Shown: one piece after another, positions 47,396 to 56,552 of the stretch
Position numbering within the stretch: the first letter of the stretch is position 1
Layout of the letters: each line of letters opens with the position of its first letter
Origin: Gordonia namibiensis NBRC 108229
GTDB lineage: Bacteria; Actinomycetota; Actinomycetes; Mycobacteriales; Mycobacteriaceae
Assembly (NCBI RefSeq): GCF_000298235.1
Contig: NZ_BAHE01000006.1
Span: 155,516 to 219,515 of the forward strand
Reading direction: 5' to 3'
DNA length: 64,000 bases
Program-made: the position numbers and the translations under genes
Notes under the pieces: model-generated
What the model saw: the letters and a program-made list of their open reading frames with translations, nothing else
Told to the model about the DNA's origin: nothing
The model's database searches: none

Positions 47396-47941
47396 ATCGT
47401 CGCGTCCTCCGAATTCGAGATTGGCAGTCAAGTGACCAGATCCGCCGGTCTCCCGGATAGCCGGGGCCGGTCCACATTGGTCACGACAGTAACCCGAATT
47501 CATCCGATTGGATAGTTCGGCGTACGAATTGCGCGTCAGCAAGGCAACCCTTAAAGATCCATGATATCGGCGGTTTCGGGGCGTCCCCGGCCGCCGTCCG
47601 CCTCCATCGCCCGAGTCATCGGCCACCACCGGCCGCTCGGGTATGGTTTGCACGTCTCGACGCGACCGAACCCGGTTCGCGGCGACCGCGATCGATCACG
47701 ATCACCGAATCCGCAGCTTGCACACGCTCGTCGGTCCGAGCCGCCGCCGGCACCCAGCCCGCACCGGTCCGGCGGTCCAGTCAGATCGGACCGGCGACCC
47801 GTACCCACAGATGACCTTCCGGGAGGACCTCACAATGGAATTCCTATGTGACACAGGGCACATCACAACGGGCTCCGGCCGCGGTCCCACCTCACCGAGG
47901 TGTGTGCAAAGAATCACTCTCGACGAACGGCAGGTGCGGTC
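47396..47941. other. 546-bp divergent control region of the acyltransferase island
   Basis: No gene recognised. The 47.40-47.60 kb part is visibly richer in A and T than the flanking genes and should hold the promoter of the mycolyltransferase gene. The right part should hold that of the plus-strand acyltransferase. A short plus-strand open frame with a GGAGG site at about 47819-47835 (beginning MEFLCDTGH) exists, but lacks any recognisable feature. Confidence 0.5.
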
Positions 47942-49294
47942 ATGAACTTCGGGTCCCTGGTCGGACACTCGCCCGGCGTGTCCGAGTCGGCCGTCGACCG
48001 GCTCACCGCCGACGACGATCTCTTCGTCCGCATGGATGTGATCCTCGGCCTCCCCGTCGTGAACCAGACGCTGTGGCGCTTCCCCGGCACGGTCGACGTC
48101 GACGCCTTCACCTCGCTGGCGGACAAACTGCGGCGCGGTCGCCTGAGTCGGCTCGTCGCCACCCACCGGGGTCCGGGGCGCGCCCATTGGCGGTACACCC
48201 CCGACGCGGGTCACTTCTCCGTACAGACCGAGCCGGTCCCGGTCGGCGAGGAAGAGCGGTGGGGACGGGCCCAAGCCGACGCCGACCTCGACATCGAGAA
48301 CGGCCCGGCGTGGCGGCTCGTCGTCGCACGGACCGCTGACGACGCCGCGGTGCTCGTGTCCCTGGTCATCTCCCATGTCATCGCCGACGGCGGGACGGGC
48401 GCGGTCGCGGTCCTCGAAGCCGTCCACGGGCTGGACTACACGCCCGGCACCGCCCCGGGCCTGGTGTCGAATGTCGTCGACGCCGCCGACCTCCTCTGGA
48501 CCGCGGGGAAGACCGCGATCCGGATGGCGCGGGCCAGTAGGTCCGGACCGCCCGCCTCGCCCGCGCGGGTGACCGGCCGGCCCGCACCGGACACCGACGT
48601 CGCCGCCGCCGAGATCGCACCGAACGTGACCGTCCTGATCCCGGTCGCCGACTTCAGGTCCGCGGCCGAATCTCGGGGCGGCACCGACAACAGCCTGTTC
48701 GCGGCACTCATGGTGGGTGTACTGGAGCGGTGCGGCCGGGTCTCGCCCGGCGACATCGTCCCGGTGTCGCTGCCCGTCTCGTCGCGCACGCCCGACGACC
48801 GCCGCGCCAACGCGACGTCGGGCGCCACCGCTTTCGTCGCGGTCTCCGCCGACCGCTACGAGGATCTGTCCGCCGTCCGGTCGGCATGCAAGGACGCCTA
48901 CAACCGGTTGGCCGCCAACTCGGGCAAGGTGGCCCAGCGGGCAGTCGTGTTGCAGGCGCTGAACGCATCCCTGACCCGACGCCTGGCCGCCAACGTCACC
49001 ACGCCGCTGTGCCTCGCCTCCAATGTCGGACCGGTGCCCGACGAGTTCGCGACCCTGGGCACCGGCGAACCCGCCGCACTTTCCATCCGAGCCGTCACCG
49101 CGACCGACGACCCCCGCAATCTGCGTGACCGCAAGGGCGGGATCAGCGGCTGGCTCGCACTCGGCGCCGACGACGTCATGTTCAGCGTGAGTTCGCTGGA
49201 CCCGGTGCGCATCCCCGACGCGGCCACCTTGCGAGACCTGGTCACCGCCGAACTCGAAGCGTGGGGCCTGCACGGGAACGGCTGGGGCACATGA
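47942..49294 (+). CDS. HxxxDG condensation/WS-DGAT-like acyltransferase
   Basis: A 450-residue protein. HVIADG (145-150) is the HxxxDG motif. The C-terminal half contains PLCLASNVGPVPDEF and GVLERCGRVSPGD segments that resemble condensation and wax-synthase proteins. It differs from the three minus-strand acyltransferases in lacking a clear SYxD block. The ATG at 47942 has a weak AGGTG site. The end overlaps the glycosyltransferase start (ATGA), implying the two products act in one pathway. Confidence 0.78.
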   Translation: MNFGSLVGHSPGVSESAVDRLTADDDLFVRMDVILGLPVVNQTLWRFPGTVDVDAFTSLADKLRRGRLSRLVATHRGPGRAHWRYTPDAGHFSVQTEPVPVGEEERWGRAQADADLDIENGPAWRLVVARTADDAAVLVSLVISHVIADGGTGAVAVLEAVHGLDYTPGTAPGLVSNVVDAADLLWTAGKTAIRMARASRSGPPASPARVTGRPAPDTDVAAAEIAPNVTVLIPVADFRSAAESRGGTDNSLFAALMVGVLERCGRVSPGDIVPVSLPVSSRTPDDRRANATSGATAFVAVSADRYEDLSAVRSACKDAYNRLAANSGKVAQRAVVLQALNASLTRRLAANVTTPLCLASNVGPVPDEFATLGTGEPAALSIRAVTATDDPRNLRDRKGGISGWLALGADDVMFSVSSLDPVRIPDAATLRDLVTAELEAWGLHGNGWGT

Positions 49295-50526
49295 GGATCG
49301 CGTTCACCGTCCACGGCAGCCGGGGAGACGTCCAGCCCGCGGTGGCGATCGGCACCGAACTCGCGCGGCGCGGCCACGAGGTCCGGCTCGCCGTGCCCGA
49401 GGATCTCGTCGAACTGACCGCGGCATCCGGGTTGCCCACGCAGATGCTGGCTCCGTCGACGGCGGAGCTGCTGGCCAGTCCACTGGTCAAGGAACGCCTG
49501 AAGTCCAAGAACCCGCGCGTACGACTCAAGGCGTTGGGGGAGGTCGCCGGCCACGGTCGCGCGACCTCCGAGCGGGTCATGGCCGAACTCGCCGACGTCT
49601 CCGATCTGCTCGTGACCGGCCCACTGGCGCAGGACCGGGCCGACGCCATCGCACAGAGTCGTGGCATCGGATTCGTTCCGCTGCACTACTGTCCGCTGCG
49701 TCCGAACGCCAGCCTCGATGTCCGCTACCGCGAATACCCACGTCCGGTGTCGCGCGCGATGTGGCACCTCGCCGACCAGACCTACTGGCTCACGCTGCGC
49801 GGTGCCGACCGGCGGCTGCGCACCGAACTCGGTCTCCCACCGGTGAAAGGCCCTCTGGGACGCCGACTTCGGAAGCGTGGCGTCCCCGAGATCCAGGCCT
49901 ACGACGCCGCCCTGTTCCCCGGACTCGAGAACGACTGGGGTCCGCAGCGACCACTCGTGGGATTCCTGTTGCCGGACAAGGACACTCGTGCCGCACTGTC
50001 GAACGGCGACAACGCGACCTCCCGTGCGGTCGAATGGGCGACCAGCGACGAGGCGCCCGTCTACGTCGGCTTCGGCAGCATGAAGATCACCGCCGAGCAG
50101 ATCGGAGGCATCGTGAGCTCACTTCTCGACCGCGGCCTGCGGGTCATCGGACACACCGATCACGAACTCCCCCAGCATGATCGGCTCCTACACCTCACCC
50201 AGCCGGTCGACCACGAGGCCCTGCTCCCACAATGCCGCGGCGCCGTTCACCACGGCGGCGCCGGGACCACGGCAGCGGCGACCCGCGCGGGCATCCCGTC
50301 GGTGATCGCCTGGCTCAGTGCGGATCAACCGATTTGGGCCGCGGCGCTTCGACGCAAGGGCGCCGGTTCCGGCAACAAGCTGGCTCGCTTCGGACCATCC
50401 GATCTCGATCCGCTCACCGATCCGGCGGTGGCGGCCGCGGCCGCACGCCTGGGTACGGAACTCACCCCGCCGGCCCAGGCCGTCGACCGTGCCTGCGACA
50501 TCCTGCTGGCCGCTGCCTCGCGCTGA
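49291..50526 (+). CDS. GT1 glycosyltransferase (Rv1524/Rv1526, sterol/lipid glucosyltransferase-like)
   Basis: A 411-residue GT-B enzyme. The N-terminal acceptor domain begins MRIAFTVHGSRGDVQPAVAIG. The donor site is VHHGGAGTTAAATRAGIPSVI with the downstream SADQPIWAAAL loop, typical of lipid and glycopeptidolipid rhamnosyl- or glucosyltransferases. No signal peptide. Translation is coupled to the upstream acyltransferase. The natural acceptor is probably a lipid, and the acyltransferases may esterify the sugar. Confidence 0.88.
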   Translation: MRIAFTVHGSRGDVQPAVAIGTELARRGHEVRLAVPEDLVELTAASGLPTQMLAPSTAELLASPLVKERLKSKNPRVRLKALGEVAGHGRATSERVMAELADVSDLLVTGPLAQDRADAIAQSRGIGFVPLHYCPLRPNASLDVRYREYPRPVSRAMWHLADQTYWLTLRGADRRLRTELGLPPVKGPLGRRLRKRGVPEIQAYDAALFPGLENDWGPQRPLVGFLLPDKDTRAALSNGDNATSRAVEWATSDEAPVYVGFGSMKITAEQIGGIVSSLLDRGLRVIGHTDHELPQHDRLLHLTQPVDHEALLPQCRGAVHHGGAGTTAAATRAGIPSVIAWLSADQPIWAAALRRKGAGSGNKLARFGPSDLDPLTDPAVAAAAARLGTELTPPAQAVDRACDILLAAASR

Positions 50527-50554
50527 GGCGGGGCGTCGTCGAACGGCGCCTCAG
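50523..50554. terminator. Hairpin between the glycosyltransferase gene and ispF
   Basis: CTGAGGCG (50523-50530) pairs with CGCCTCAG (50547-50554). As at 29233-29251 the arms contain both convergent TGA stop codons. Confidence 0.5.
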
Positions 50555-51015
50555 GCCTCGTCGAGCAGGGCGGTGGCGACCGCCGCGATCCCCTCGCCGC
50601 GTCCGGTCATACCCAGACCGTCGGTGGTGGTCGCCGACACGGAGACGGGTCCGCCGACCGCCGCCGACAGCACTTCCTGTGCCTCGGCGCGGCGGGGTCC
50701 GATCTTGGGTCGGTTGCCGATGACCTGCACGGCGGCGTTCGCGACGCGGAGTCCCTCGGCGGCGATCAACTCCGCCACATGGGTGAGCATCGCGACGCCC
50801 GAGACGCCTTCCCACTCGGGTCGCCCGGTGCCGAACACCGAACCGACATCGCCGAGCCCGGCGGCGGAGAGCACCGCGTCGCACAGGGCGTGTGCGCCGA
50901 CGTCACCGTCGGAGTGACCCTCGCAACCGGGCTCGTCGGGAAAGTGCAGGCCGACCATCCAGCAGTCGGCGGACGGGTCGACGCGATGCGCGTCGGTGCC
51001 GATCCCGACCCTCAT
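50551..51015 (-). CDS. ispF: 2-C-methyl-D-erythritol 2,4-cyclodiphosphate synthase
   Basis: A 154-residue MEP-pathway enzyme that forms the cyclodiphosphate intermediate of isoprenoid synthesis. Metal ligands are in GTDAHRV (D8, H10) and [16 protein letters not shown]. The [11 protein letters not shown] segment and the C-terminal [13 protein letters not shown] are typical. Its ATG overlaps the ispD stop codon by four bases. Confidence 0.95.
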   Translation of the reverse strand: MRVGIGTDAHRVDPSADCWMVGLHFPDEPGCEGHSDGDVGAHALCDAVLSAAGLGDVGSVFGTGRPEWEGVSGVAMLTHVAELIAAEGLRVANAAVQVIGNRPKIGPRRAEAQEVLSAAVGGPVSVSATTTDGLGMTGRGEGIAAVATALLDEA

Positions 51016-51728
51016 GACCGGGCCTCGGCGTCGGCCGCGGTCTCACCGACGACGTCGCGGATGATGCGGAGGTCCCACGGTGTGGTGATCTTCATGGCGA
51101 GAGGGTCTCCCGGGACGATGTGGACGGGGATTCCGCAGCGTTCGGCGAGGCCGGCGTCGTCGGTTGCGAGACCGGAATCGTCGGTATGCGCGCGCAGCAG
51201 GGCGTCGCGGGTGAAGCCCTGCGGGGTCTGTACCGCGCGGAGTTCTTCTCGGTCGACGGTTCGGGCGACGAGTTCGAGTCCGCTCGCATCCGAGGTGACC
51301 TGTTTGAGGGTGTCGACGACCGGCACACCGGGGACCACGGCAGGGTGGCCGGCGGCGACCGCCTCGACCACGCTCGTGAACACGTGAGCGGGCGTCAGGG
51401 GTCGTGCCGCGTCGTGCACGAGCAGGATCCGGGCGGTGCCGGCCGCGGCGATTCCGGCACGCACCGAATCCGATCGGTGAGCACCGCCGGACACGACGAC
51501 GACCCCGGGGAGCAGCTCTCGAGCGCGCTCCACGAGGTCGGCCGGCACCACGACGACGATCGATGCCCCGAGCGAATCGGGGATGTTGTCGACGCAGCGC
51601 TCGATGATCGTTGCGCCACCGAGGTCGACGAACGCCTTCGGAACCGGCTCGCCGAGTCGGGTTCCCGACCCGGCGGCCGGGATGATGACGCAGACTTCTG
51701 CGCCGGAATCCTCCGGCGAAGTGGTCAA
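51012..51728 (-). CDS. ispD: 2-C-methyl-D-erythritol 4-phosphate cytidylyltransferase
   Basis: A 238-residue nucleotidyltransferase of the MEP pathway. The CTP loop is [19 protein letters not shown]. Other conserved parts are [10 protein letters not shown] and RAVQTPQGF. The start is a TTG at 51728 (MTTSPEDSG) with AGG seven bases upstream. It follows carD by 29 bp and is coupled to ispF. Confidence 0.95.
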   Translation of the reverse strand: MTTSPEDSGAEVCVIIPAAGSGTRLGEPVPKAFVDLGGATIIERCVDNIPDSLGASIVVVVPADLVERARELLPGVVVVSGGAHRSDSVRAGIAAAGTARILLVHDAARPLTPAHVFTSVVEAVAAGHPAVVPGVPVVDTLKQVTSDASGLELVARTVDREELRAVQTPQGFTRDALLRAHTDDSGLATDDAGLAERCGIPVHIVPGDPLAMKITTPWDLRIIRDVVGETAADAEARS

Positions 51729-51757
51729 TGTTCTACCTGATCAGGTACGAACCGATG

Positions 51758-52246
51758 TCAGGAAGCGGCCGCGAGGACCTCGTCCAGGATGATGGTGGCC
51801 TTCTCGTCATCGGTGTTCTGCGCGAGTGACAGTTCGTCCACGAGGACCCGGCGGGCCCGGGTCAGCATGCGCTTCTCTCCGGCCGAGAGTCCACGATCCT
51901 GCTCGCGACGCCAGAGGTCGCGCACGATCTCGGCGACCTTGATGATGTCGCCGGAGATGAGCTTCTCCTGGTTTGCCTTGAATCGCCGCGCCCAGTTGGT
52001 CGGCTCTTCGGTGTGCGGGGCCCGCAGCACCTGGAATACCTGGTCGAGACCCTCTTGCCCGACCACGTCGCGGACGCCCACGTATTCCAACTTCGTCGAG
52101 GGAATCTGAACGGTCATGTCACCGTCGGCAACCTTGAGAACAAGGTATTCGATCTGCTCACCCTTGATGGTCCGGGTAACGATGTCTTCGACCCGAGCAG
52201 CACCGTGATGGGGGTAAACGACGGTGTCGCCAACTTTGAAATTCAA
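51758..52246 (-). CDS. carD: RNA-polymerase-binding transcription factor CarD
   Basis: A 162-residue essential regulator. Residues 1-60 form the Tudor-like RNA-polymerase beta-binding domain ([18 protein letters not shown]). The rest is the helical DNA-binding domain that stabilises the open complex at rRNA and other promoters. The start codon is TTG at 52246 with AAGGA seven bases upstream; M. tuberculosis CarD starts with ATG as far as I recall. Confidence 0.95.
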   Translation of the reverse strand: MNFKVGDTVVYPHHGAARVEDIVTRTIKGEQIEYLVLKVADGDMTVQIPSTKLEYVGVRDVVGQEGLDQVFQVLRAPHTEEPTNWARRFKANQEKLISGDIIKVAEIVRDLWRREQDRGLSAGEKRMLTRARRVLVDELSLAQNTDDEKATIILDEVLAAAS

Positions 52247-52563
52247 TGTTCCTTGCCCCTTTCGAGTGAACCCAGTCTAGCACGGGCGTTCCGAGGGCCC
52301 CACCCAACGGTGCAGGTCAACGCGGTGAACCGGTTCCAGTGCCGCCTCTTCCGAGGTGACGGGGGGTGCCGTAGCAGCGTGTTCGGCGTCACGCAACACC
52401 ACTCGGACGAGGCCCTCCGAGGCCCCTCCTCCGACGCCCGGAACATGCCCTCGCAGACACGAATCGGGCACCCGGGCGGACTTTTCCGGACGGCGCCCAC
52501 TACGCTGCGTAGTGCAGGGTTTCGCGCGCTGCAATTCGACTTCGTTTGACCTGGGAGGATCGG
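52247..52563. other. 317-bp divergent region between carD and lpqE
   Basis: A minus-strand TAGACT (52274-52279) is the likely carD -10 element, with a leader of about 20-25 nt. The lpqE side holds the palindrome at 52498-52514. No gene. Confidence 0.5.
52498..52514. promoter_or_regulatory. Perfect 17-bp palindrome upstream of lpqE
   Basis: CACTACGCTGCGTAGTG: 8-bp arms around a single central base, 50 bp before the lpqE start. It contains TACGCT, a possible -10 hexamer, so a bound repressor would block initiation. The regulator is not known to me. Confidence 0.55.
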
Positions 52564-53280
52564 GTGTCAGTGCTTCCACTATCCGCACGGCGGTCGGCGG
52601 TTCGGCCATCTCGTCTGGCCACCGCAGCAGCCACGATCGGCATCGCCGTTGCCCTGGGCACCACCGGTTGCGGTGCGGGGCAGATCTCGCAGACCGCCAA
52701 CCAGCTGCCCGCGGTCAACGGCGCCAACGTCAACATCGACGCGCTGCAGCTGCGGGACGTGCAGATCCTCTACCCGGAGAAGGACGCACCGACCGTCTTC
52801 GGCAACGGCGGCCCCTTCGAGCTCGCGTTCGTCGTCGCCAACGCCGACCAGACCGCCTACTACCGGCTGAAGGAGATCAAGCCCGAGAAGGGTTCGGTCG
52901 AGTTCGTCGAGGGCAGTGACTCCGCGGCTCGCGTCATCGCGCCGGGGCAGGCCCTCAGCAGCGGTACGCCCGTCGGTTCCGTCCGCGACAGCGAGAAGAC
53001 GGTCACCGCCGAACTGACCGGCGCGGGCGACACCGTCGCCGCCGGTCTGACCACCGATTTGACCTTCGTCTTCGAGAAGCGCGAGAGCAACGGCTCGTGG
53101 GTCCCGGCCGGTGAGACCACCGTGCAGACCCCGGTCGACGCCGGTGCCGATCTCGAGCGTCAGGACGTCGCCCGCAACGCGGAGCCGACGTTCTACAACC
53201 AGCACCACGGCGAGGGCGACCACGGCGAGTCCGAGGGCGGCGCCTCCGAAGCCGGACACGAAGAGGGCGGCGGGCACTGA
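52564..53280 (+). CDS. lpqE: LpqE-like lipoprotein
   Basis: A 238-residue exported lipoprotein. The signal peptide ends in GTTGC (C36). The mature beta-rich domain (LRDVQILYPEKDAP, GGPFELAFVVAN) resembles periplasmic copper-chaperone-like or conserved Lpq proteins; the metal-binding Met/His motif is not clear. The last 30 residues are His/Glu/Gly-rich. The GTG at 52564 follows GGGAGGATCGG. Position beside radA and carD matches Rv3584. Confidence 0.85.
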   Translation: MSVLPLSARRSAVRPSRLATAAATIGIAVALGTTGCGAGQISQTANQLPAVNGANVNIDALQLRDVQILYPEKDAPTVFGNGGPFELAFVVANADQTAYYRLKEIKPEKGSVEFVEGSDSAARVIAPGQALSSGTPVGSVRDSEKTVTAELTGAGDTVAAGLTTDLTFVFEKRESNGSWVPAGETTVQTPVDAGADLERQDVARNAEPTFYNQHHGEGDHGESEGGASEAGHEEGGGH

Positions 53281-53299
53281 CCCCTCCCTTCGAGACACG

Positions 53300-53337
53300 C
53301 AGACGAGGCCTGGCAACCGCCGGGCCTCGTCTGTTCT
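53300..53337 (+). terminator. Terminator of lpqE
   Basis: Stem CAGACGAGGCC (53300-53310) and GGCCTCGTCTG (53323-53333), then TTCT. Confidence 0.8.
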
Positions 53338-53352
53338 GTCAGTACACCCGCA

Positions 53353-53358
53353 TAGGCT
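53353..53358 (+). promoter_or_regulatory. -10 element of radA
   Basis: TAGGCT, then six bases (GACCGG) and the GTG at 53365. No ribosome site: leaderless. Confidence 0.6.
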
Positions 53359-53364
53359 GACCGG

Positions 53365-54744
53365 GTGGCAAAACCCAAATCGTCGTATCGCTGCACCGGA
53401 TGCGGCCATCAGGTCGCCAAATGGGTCGGACGCTGCCCCGAATGCGGTGAATGGGGATCGATCGACGAGGTCGCCGGCGCACCCACGTCCTCCCGGACCA
53501 CCGCCGCGGTGGCACCGTCGAGCCCGGCCCTGCGTATCACGGAGGTCGATGCGGAGTCGTCGGCAGCGGTGCCGACGGGCATCGGCGAACTCGACCGTGT
53601 CCTCGGGCGCGGCGTCGTCCCGGGATCGGTCATCCTGCTCGCCGGCGAGCCCGGCGTCGGCAAGTCGACTCTGCTCCTCGAGACCGTCAAGCACTGGGCG
53701 GCCAAGGATCGCGTCGCGCTGTACATCACCGGCGAGGAATCGGCCGGCCAGGTACGCATGCGCGCCGAACGCACCGGCGCGGTGCACCCCAACGTCTACC
53801 TGGCCGCAGAGACCGATCTCGCGACCATTCTCGGCCACGTCGACACCGTGCGACCGTCACTGATGATCATCGACTCGGTGCAGACCGTGGTCGCGTCCGG
53901 CGCCGACGGCGTCACCGGCGGCGTGACCCAGATCCGCGCCGTCACCACCGCGCTGGTCTCGCTGGCCAAGAACCGGGGCATCGCGGTGATCCTCGTCGGC
54001 CACGTGACCAAGGAAGGCGCTGTCGCGGGCCCTCGCTCGCTCGAGCACCTCGTCGACGTCGTCCTCGCCTTCGAAGGCGACAAGCATTCCACGCTGCGGA
54101 TGGTCCGGGGCGTGAAGAACCGTTTCGGCGCCGCCGACGAGGTGGGCTGTTTCGAACAGCGCGACGACGGCATCCACCAGGTACCCGATCCGTCGGGAAT
54201 CTTCTTGCACCAACGGAATTCGGATGTCAGCGGCAGCGTCACGATGGTGACGATGGACGGCAAACGGGCGCTCGTCGGCGAGGTCCAGGCGCTGGCCAAC
54301 GGGACCGAGATGTCCAACCCCCGTCGTGCCGTGTCCGGTCTCGACTTCAACCGGGTGGCGATGGTCCTCGCCGTCCTGCAGGCGCGCGCCGGCCGCAAGG
54401 AGCTGGGCAAGTCGGAGGTCTACCTGTCGACGGTCGGCGGGATGCGCGTGACCGAACCCGCCGCCGACCTCGCCATCGCGCTCTCGGTCTATTCGACCCT
54501 CACCCAGCGGCCGGTCCCCCAGTCGACCGTCGTCATCGGCGAGGTCGGGCTCGGCGGCGAGATCCGCCGGGTCTCGGCGGTCGCACGACGCCTGGCCGAG
54601 GCCAAGCGACTCGGCTTCCGCGAGGCGATCATCCCGGCGGCCACCGACGAGGAACTGCCGAAGGGGATTCGCATCCTCCGGGTCGCCGATCTCGGCGACG
54701 CCGTCCACCTTCGCGACTCCGACCCGGTGGACGCGCCGTTCTGA
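53365..54744 (+). CDS. radA: DNA repair protein RadA (Sms)
   Basis: A 459-residue branch-migration helicase-like ATPase of recombination. A four-cysteine zinc finger (YRCTGCGHQ and GRCPECGEW) lies at the N-terminus. Walker A is GEPGVGKST, the RadA-specific KNRFG motif lies in VKNRFGAADEVG, and a Lon-like C-terminal domain follows. Convergent with the PaaI-type gene (7-bp gap). Confidence 0.96.
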   Translation: MAKPKSSYRCTGCGHQVAKWVGRCPECGEWGSIDEVAGAPTSSRTTAAVAPSSPALRITEVDAESSAAVPTGIGELDRVLGRGVVPGSVILLAGEPGVGKSTLLLETVKHWAAKDRVALYITGEESAGQVRMRAERTGAVHPNVYLAAETDLATILGHVDTVRPSLMIIDSVQTVVASGADGVTGGVTQIRAVTTALVSLAKNRGIAVILVGHVTKEGAVAGPRSLEHLVDVVLAFEGDKHSTLRMVRGVKNRFGAADEVGCFEQRDDGIHQVPDPSGIFLHQRNSDVSGSVTMVTMDGKRALVGEVQALANGTEMSNPRRAVSGLDFNRVAMVLAVLQARAGRKELGKSEVYLSTVGGMRVTEPAADLAIALSVYSTLTQRPVPQSTVVIGEVGLGGEIRRVSAVARRLAEAKRLGFREAIIPAATDEELPKGIRILRVADLGDAVHLRDSDPVDAPF

Positions 54745-54751
54745 GCCCGCG

Positions 54752-55303
54752 TCAGAGCTGCGGTTTGCCGCCCAGGTACTCCGCCGCCTTCGCGCTGTTC
54801 TCGATGTGGTCGGCGAAGTGCTCCCGGACGTCGATCTGGACGAACAATCCGTTCGCTCGGGCCACCGGGCGCTCCGGATCACCGAGGTGCGCAACACCTT
54901 CGACGTAGATCTTGCGTCGCTGCTTGCCGAGGATCTCGGCATGTAGGTGCAGCGTCCTGCCCACCGGGATGGGCTGCATGAAATCGACCTGGAGGTGCAC
55001 GGTCACCGCCGCCGGGCCGATCAGCCGCGGCGTCATACCCATGACGTCGTCGAACGCGCTGGACAGGATGCCGCCGTGGATCACGCCGGGCCCGCCCTCC
55101 ATCCAGTGCTCGACGGGCATCTCCGCGTCGACGCTGAAACCCTCGCCCGCATAGATCTGGAGGTGTAGGCCGTGGGGGGATTCCGGCCCGCAACCGAAGC
55201 ACACCATGTTGTGCGGGCGCATGAGTTCGCCAGGTGCGGAGGTCTTCGGGTGGCGCTCCAGCACGTCGAGCTCCTCGGGCACCACAAAACTGCTGCTCTT
55301 CAC
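54752..55303 (-). CDS. PaaI-family hotdog thioesterase
   Basis: A 183-residue protein with one hotdog domain: [17 protein letters not shown] around residues 85-101 carries the active-site region. A cysteine pair in VCFGCGPE near residue 38 precedes it. It probably hydrolyses an acyl- or aryl-CoA thioester. The GTG start at 55303 lies eight bases after TAGGGT, close to the leaderless pattern. It diverges from disA. Confidence 0.85.
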   Translation of the reverse strand: MKSSSFVVPEELDVLERHPKTSAPGELMRPHNMVCFGCGPESPHGLHLQIYAGEGFSVDAEMPVEHWMEGGPGVIHGGILSSAFDDVMGMTPRLIGPAAVTVHLQVDFMQPIPVGRTLHLHAEILGKQRRKIYVEGVAHLGDPERPVARANGLFVQIDVREHFADHIENSAKAAEYLGGKPQL

Positions 55304-55386
55304 ATCCCGGTACCCTAGTCACCGTTGTGACGACCTGCTTCGACGGGCGTCGTCCGCCCGGGGATGTCCCGGGCCGAAGGGGAGAC

Positions 55387-56472
55387 ATGGTTGCCGAAGT
55401 GGTGAAGTCCGAGCTCACGCGTGAGACGTTGGCGCGCGTCGCGCCGGGCACCCCGCTGCGCGACGGCCTCGAGCGGATCCTGCGCGGCGGTACCGGCGCC
55501 CTGATCGTGCTCGGGCACGACTCCGACGTCGAGAAGATCTGCGACGGCGGTTTCCACCTCGACGTCGAGTTCGCCCCCACGCGGCTGCGCGAGCTCGCCA
55601 AGATGGACGGTGCGGTGGTCCTGTCCACCGACGGCAAGCGCATCGTGCGCGCCAACGTCCAGCTCGTGCCGGACCCGTCGATCCCCACCGAGGAATCGGG
55701 CACCCGGCACCGCAACGCCGAGCGCACCGCGATCCAGACCGGCCATCCGGTCATCTCGGTCAGTGCCTCGATGTCGATCGTCAGCGTCTACGTCGACGGC
55801 GCTCGTCGCGTCGTCGAGAGCCCCGACCCCATCCTGTCGCGCGCGAACGTCGCCCTGGCGACTCTGGAGCGCTACAAGGCACGCCTGGACGAGGTCATCG
55901 CGGCACTGTCGCGCGCCGAGATCGAGGACTACGTGCTGCTGCGCGACGCCATGTCGACCGCACAGCGCATGGAGATGGTGCGCCGGGTGTCGGTGGAGAT
56001 CGAGGAGTACGTCCTCGAACTGGGCACCAACGGCCGGCAGGTGAGCCTGCAGCTCGAGGAGCTCATCAGCGACAACGACACGATGCGTGAACTCCTCGTC
56101 CGCGACTACTACGCCAGCCCCGAACCGGCCACCGCCGAGGACGTGCGGCAGGCGCTCGAGGTGATCGAGGGACTCAGCGACGCCGACCTCCTCGACCTCA
56201 CCCAGCTCGCCGGCGCGTTCGGCTACCCGACGACGATCGACGCCCAGGACAACGCCATGAGTCCGCGCGGCTACCGCCTGCTCGCACGTATCTCACGTCT
56301 GCAGTTCGCGCACGTGGACCGCTTGGTCCGCAGCTTCGGCACCCTGCAGGCGCTGCTCGCCAGCACCTCCGCCGACCTGCAGGCGGTGGAGGGCATCGGC
56401 AGCATCTGGGCGCGGCACATCCGCGAGGGCCTGTCGCGGCTCGCGGAGACCAGCATCGAGCGATACGACTAG
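55387..56472 (+). CDS. disA: Diadenylate cyclase DisA
   Basis: A 361-residue enzyme making cyclic di-AMP from two ATP while scanning DNA. The N-terminal DAC domain has DGA (KMDGAVVL) and RHR (GTRHRNAER) motifs. A helical linker and a C-terminal helix-hairpin-helix ([19 protein letters not shown]) complete the octamer-forming architecture. The ATG at 55387 follows AGGGGAGAC. It lies downstream of radA, whose product controls DisA in other bacteria. Confidence 0.96.
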   Translation: MVAEVVKSELTRETLARVAPGTPLRDGLERILRGGTGALIVLGHDSDVEKICDGGFHLDVEFAPTRLRELAKMDGAVVLSTDGKRIVRANVQLVPDPSIPTEESGTRHRNAERTAIQTGHPVISVSASMSIVSVYVDGARRVVESPDPILSRANVALATLERYKARLDEVIAALSRAEIEDYVLLRDAMSTAQRMEMVRRVSVEIEEYVLELGTNGRQVSLQLEELISDNDTMRELLVRDYYASPEPATAEDVRQALEVIEGLSDADLLDLTQLAGAFGYPTTIDAQDNAMSPRGYRLLARISRLQFAHVDRLVRSFGTLQALLASTSADLQAVEGIGSIWARHIREGLSRLAETSIERYD

Positions 56473-56493
56473 AGCCCCGACGAATCGGGGCTC
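56472..56493 (+). terminator. Hairpin after disA
   Basis: Perfect 9-bp stem GAGCCCCGA/TCGGGGCTC, CGAA loop, beginning at the last base of the disA stop codon. No T tract. Confidence 0.65.
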
Positions 56494-56498
56494 CAGAC

Positions 56499-56552
56499 GA
56501 TCAGGTTCTACGGCGATCAGGTTCTACGGCGATCAGGTTCTACGGCGATCAG
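56499..56552. repeat. 16-bp tandem repeat overlapping the end of the next gene
   Basis: GATCAGGTTCTACGGC occurs at 56499-56514, 56515-56530 and 56531-56546, followed by a partial fourth copy that includes the stop codon of the minus-strand gene (56549-56551). Confidence 0.92.
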
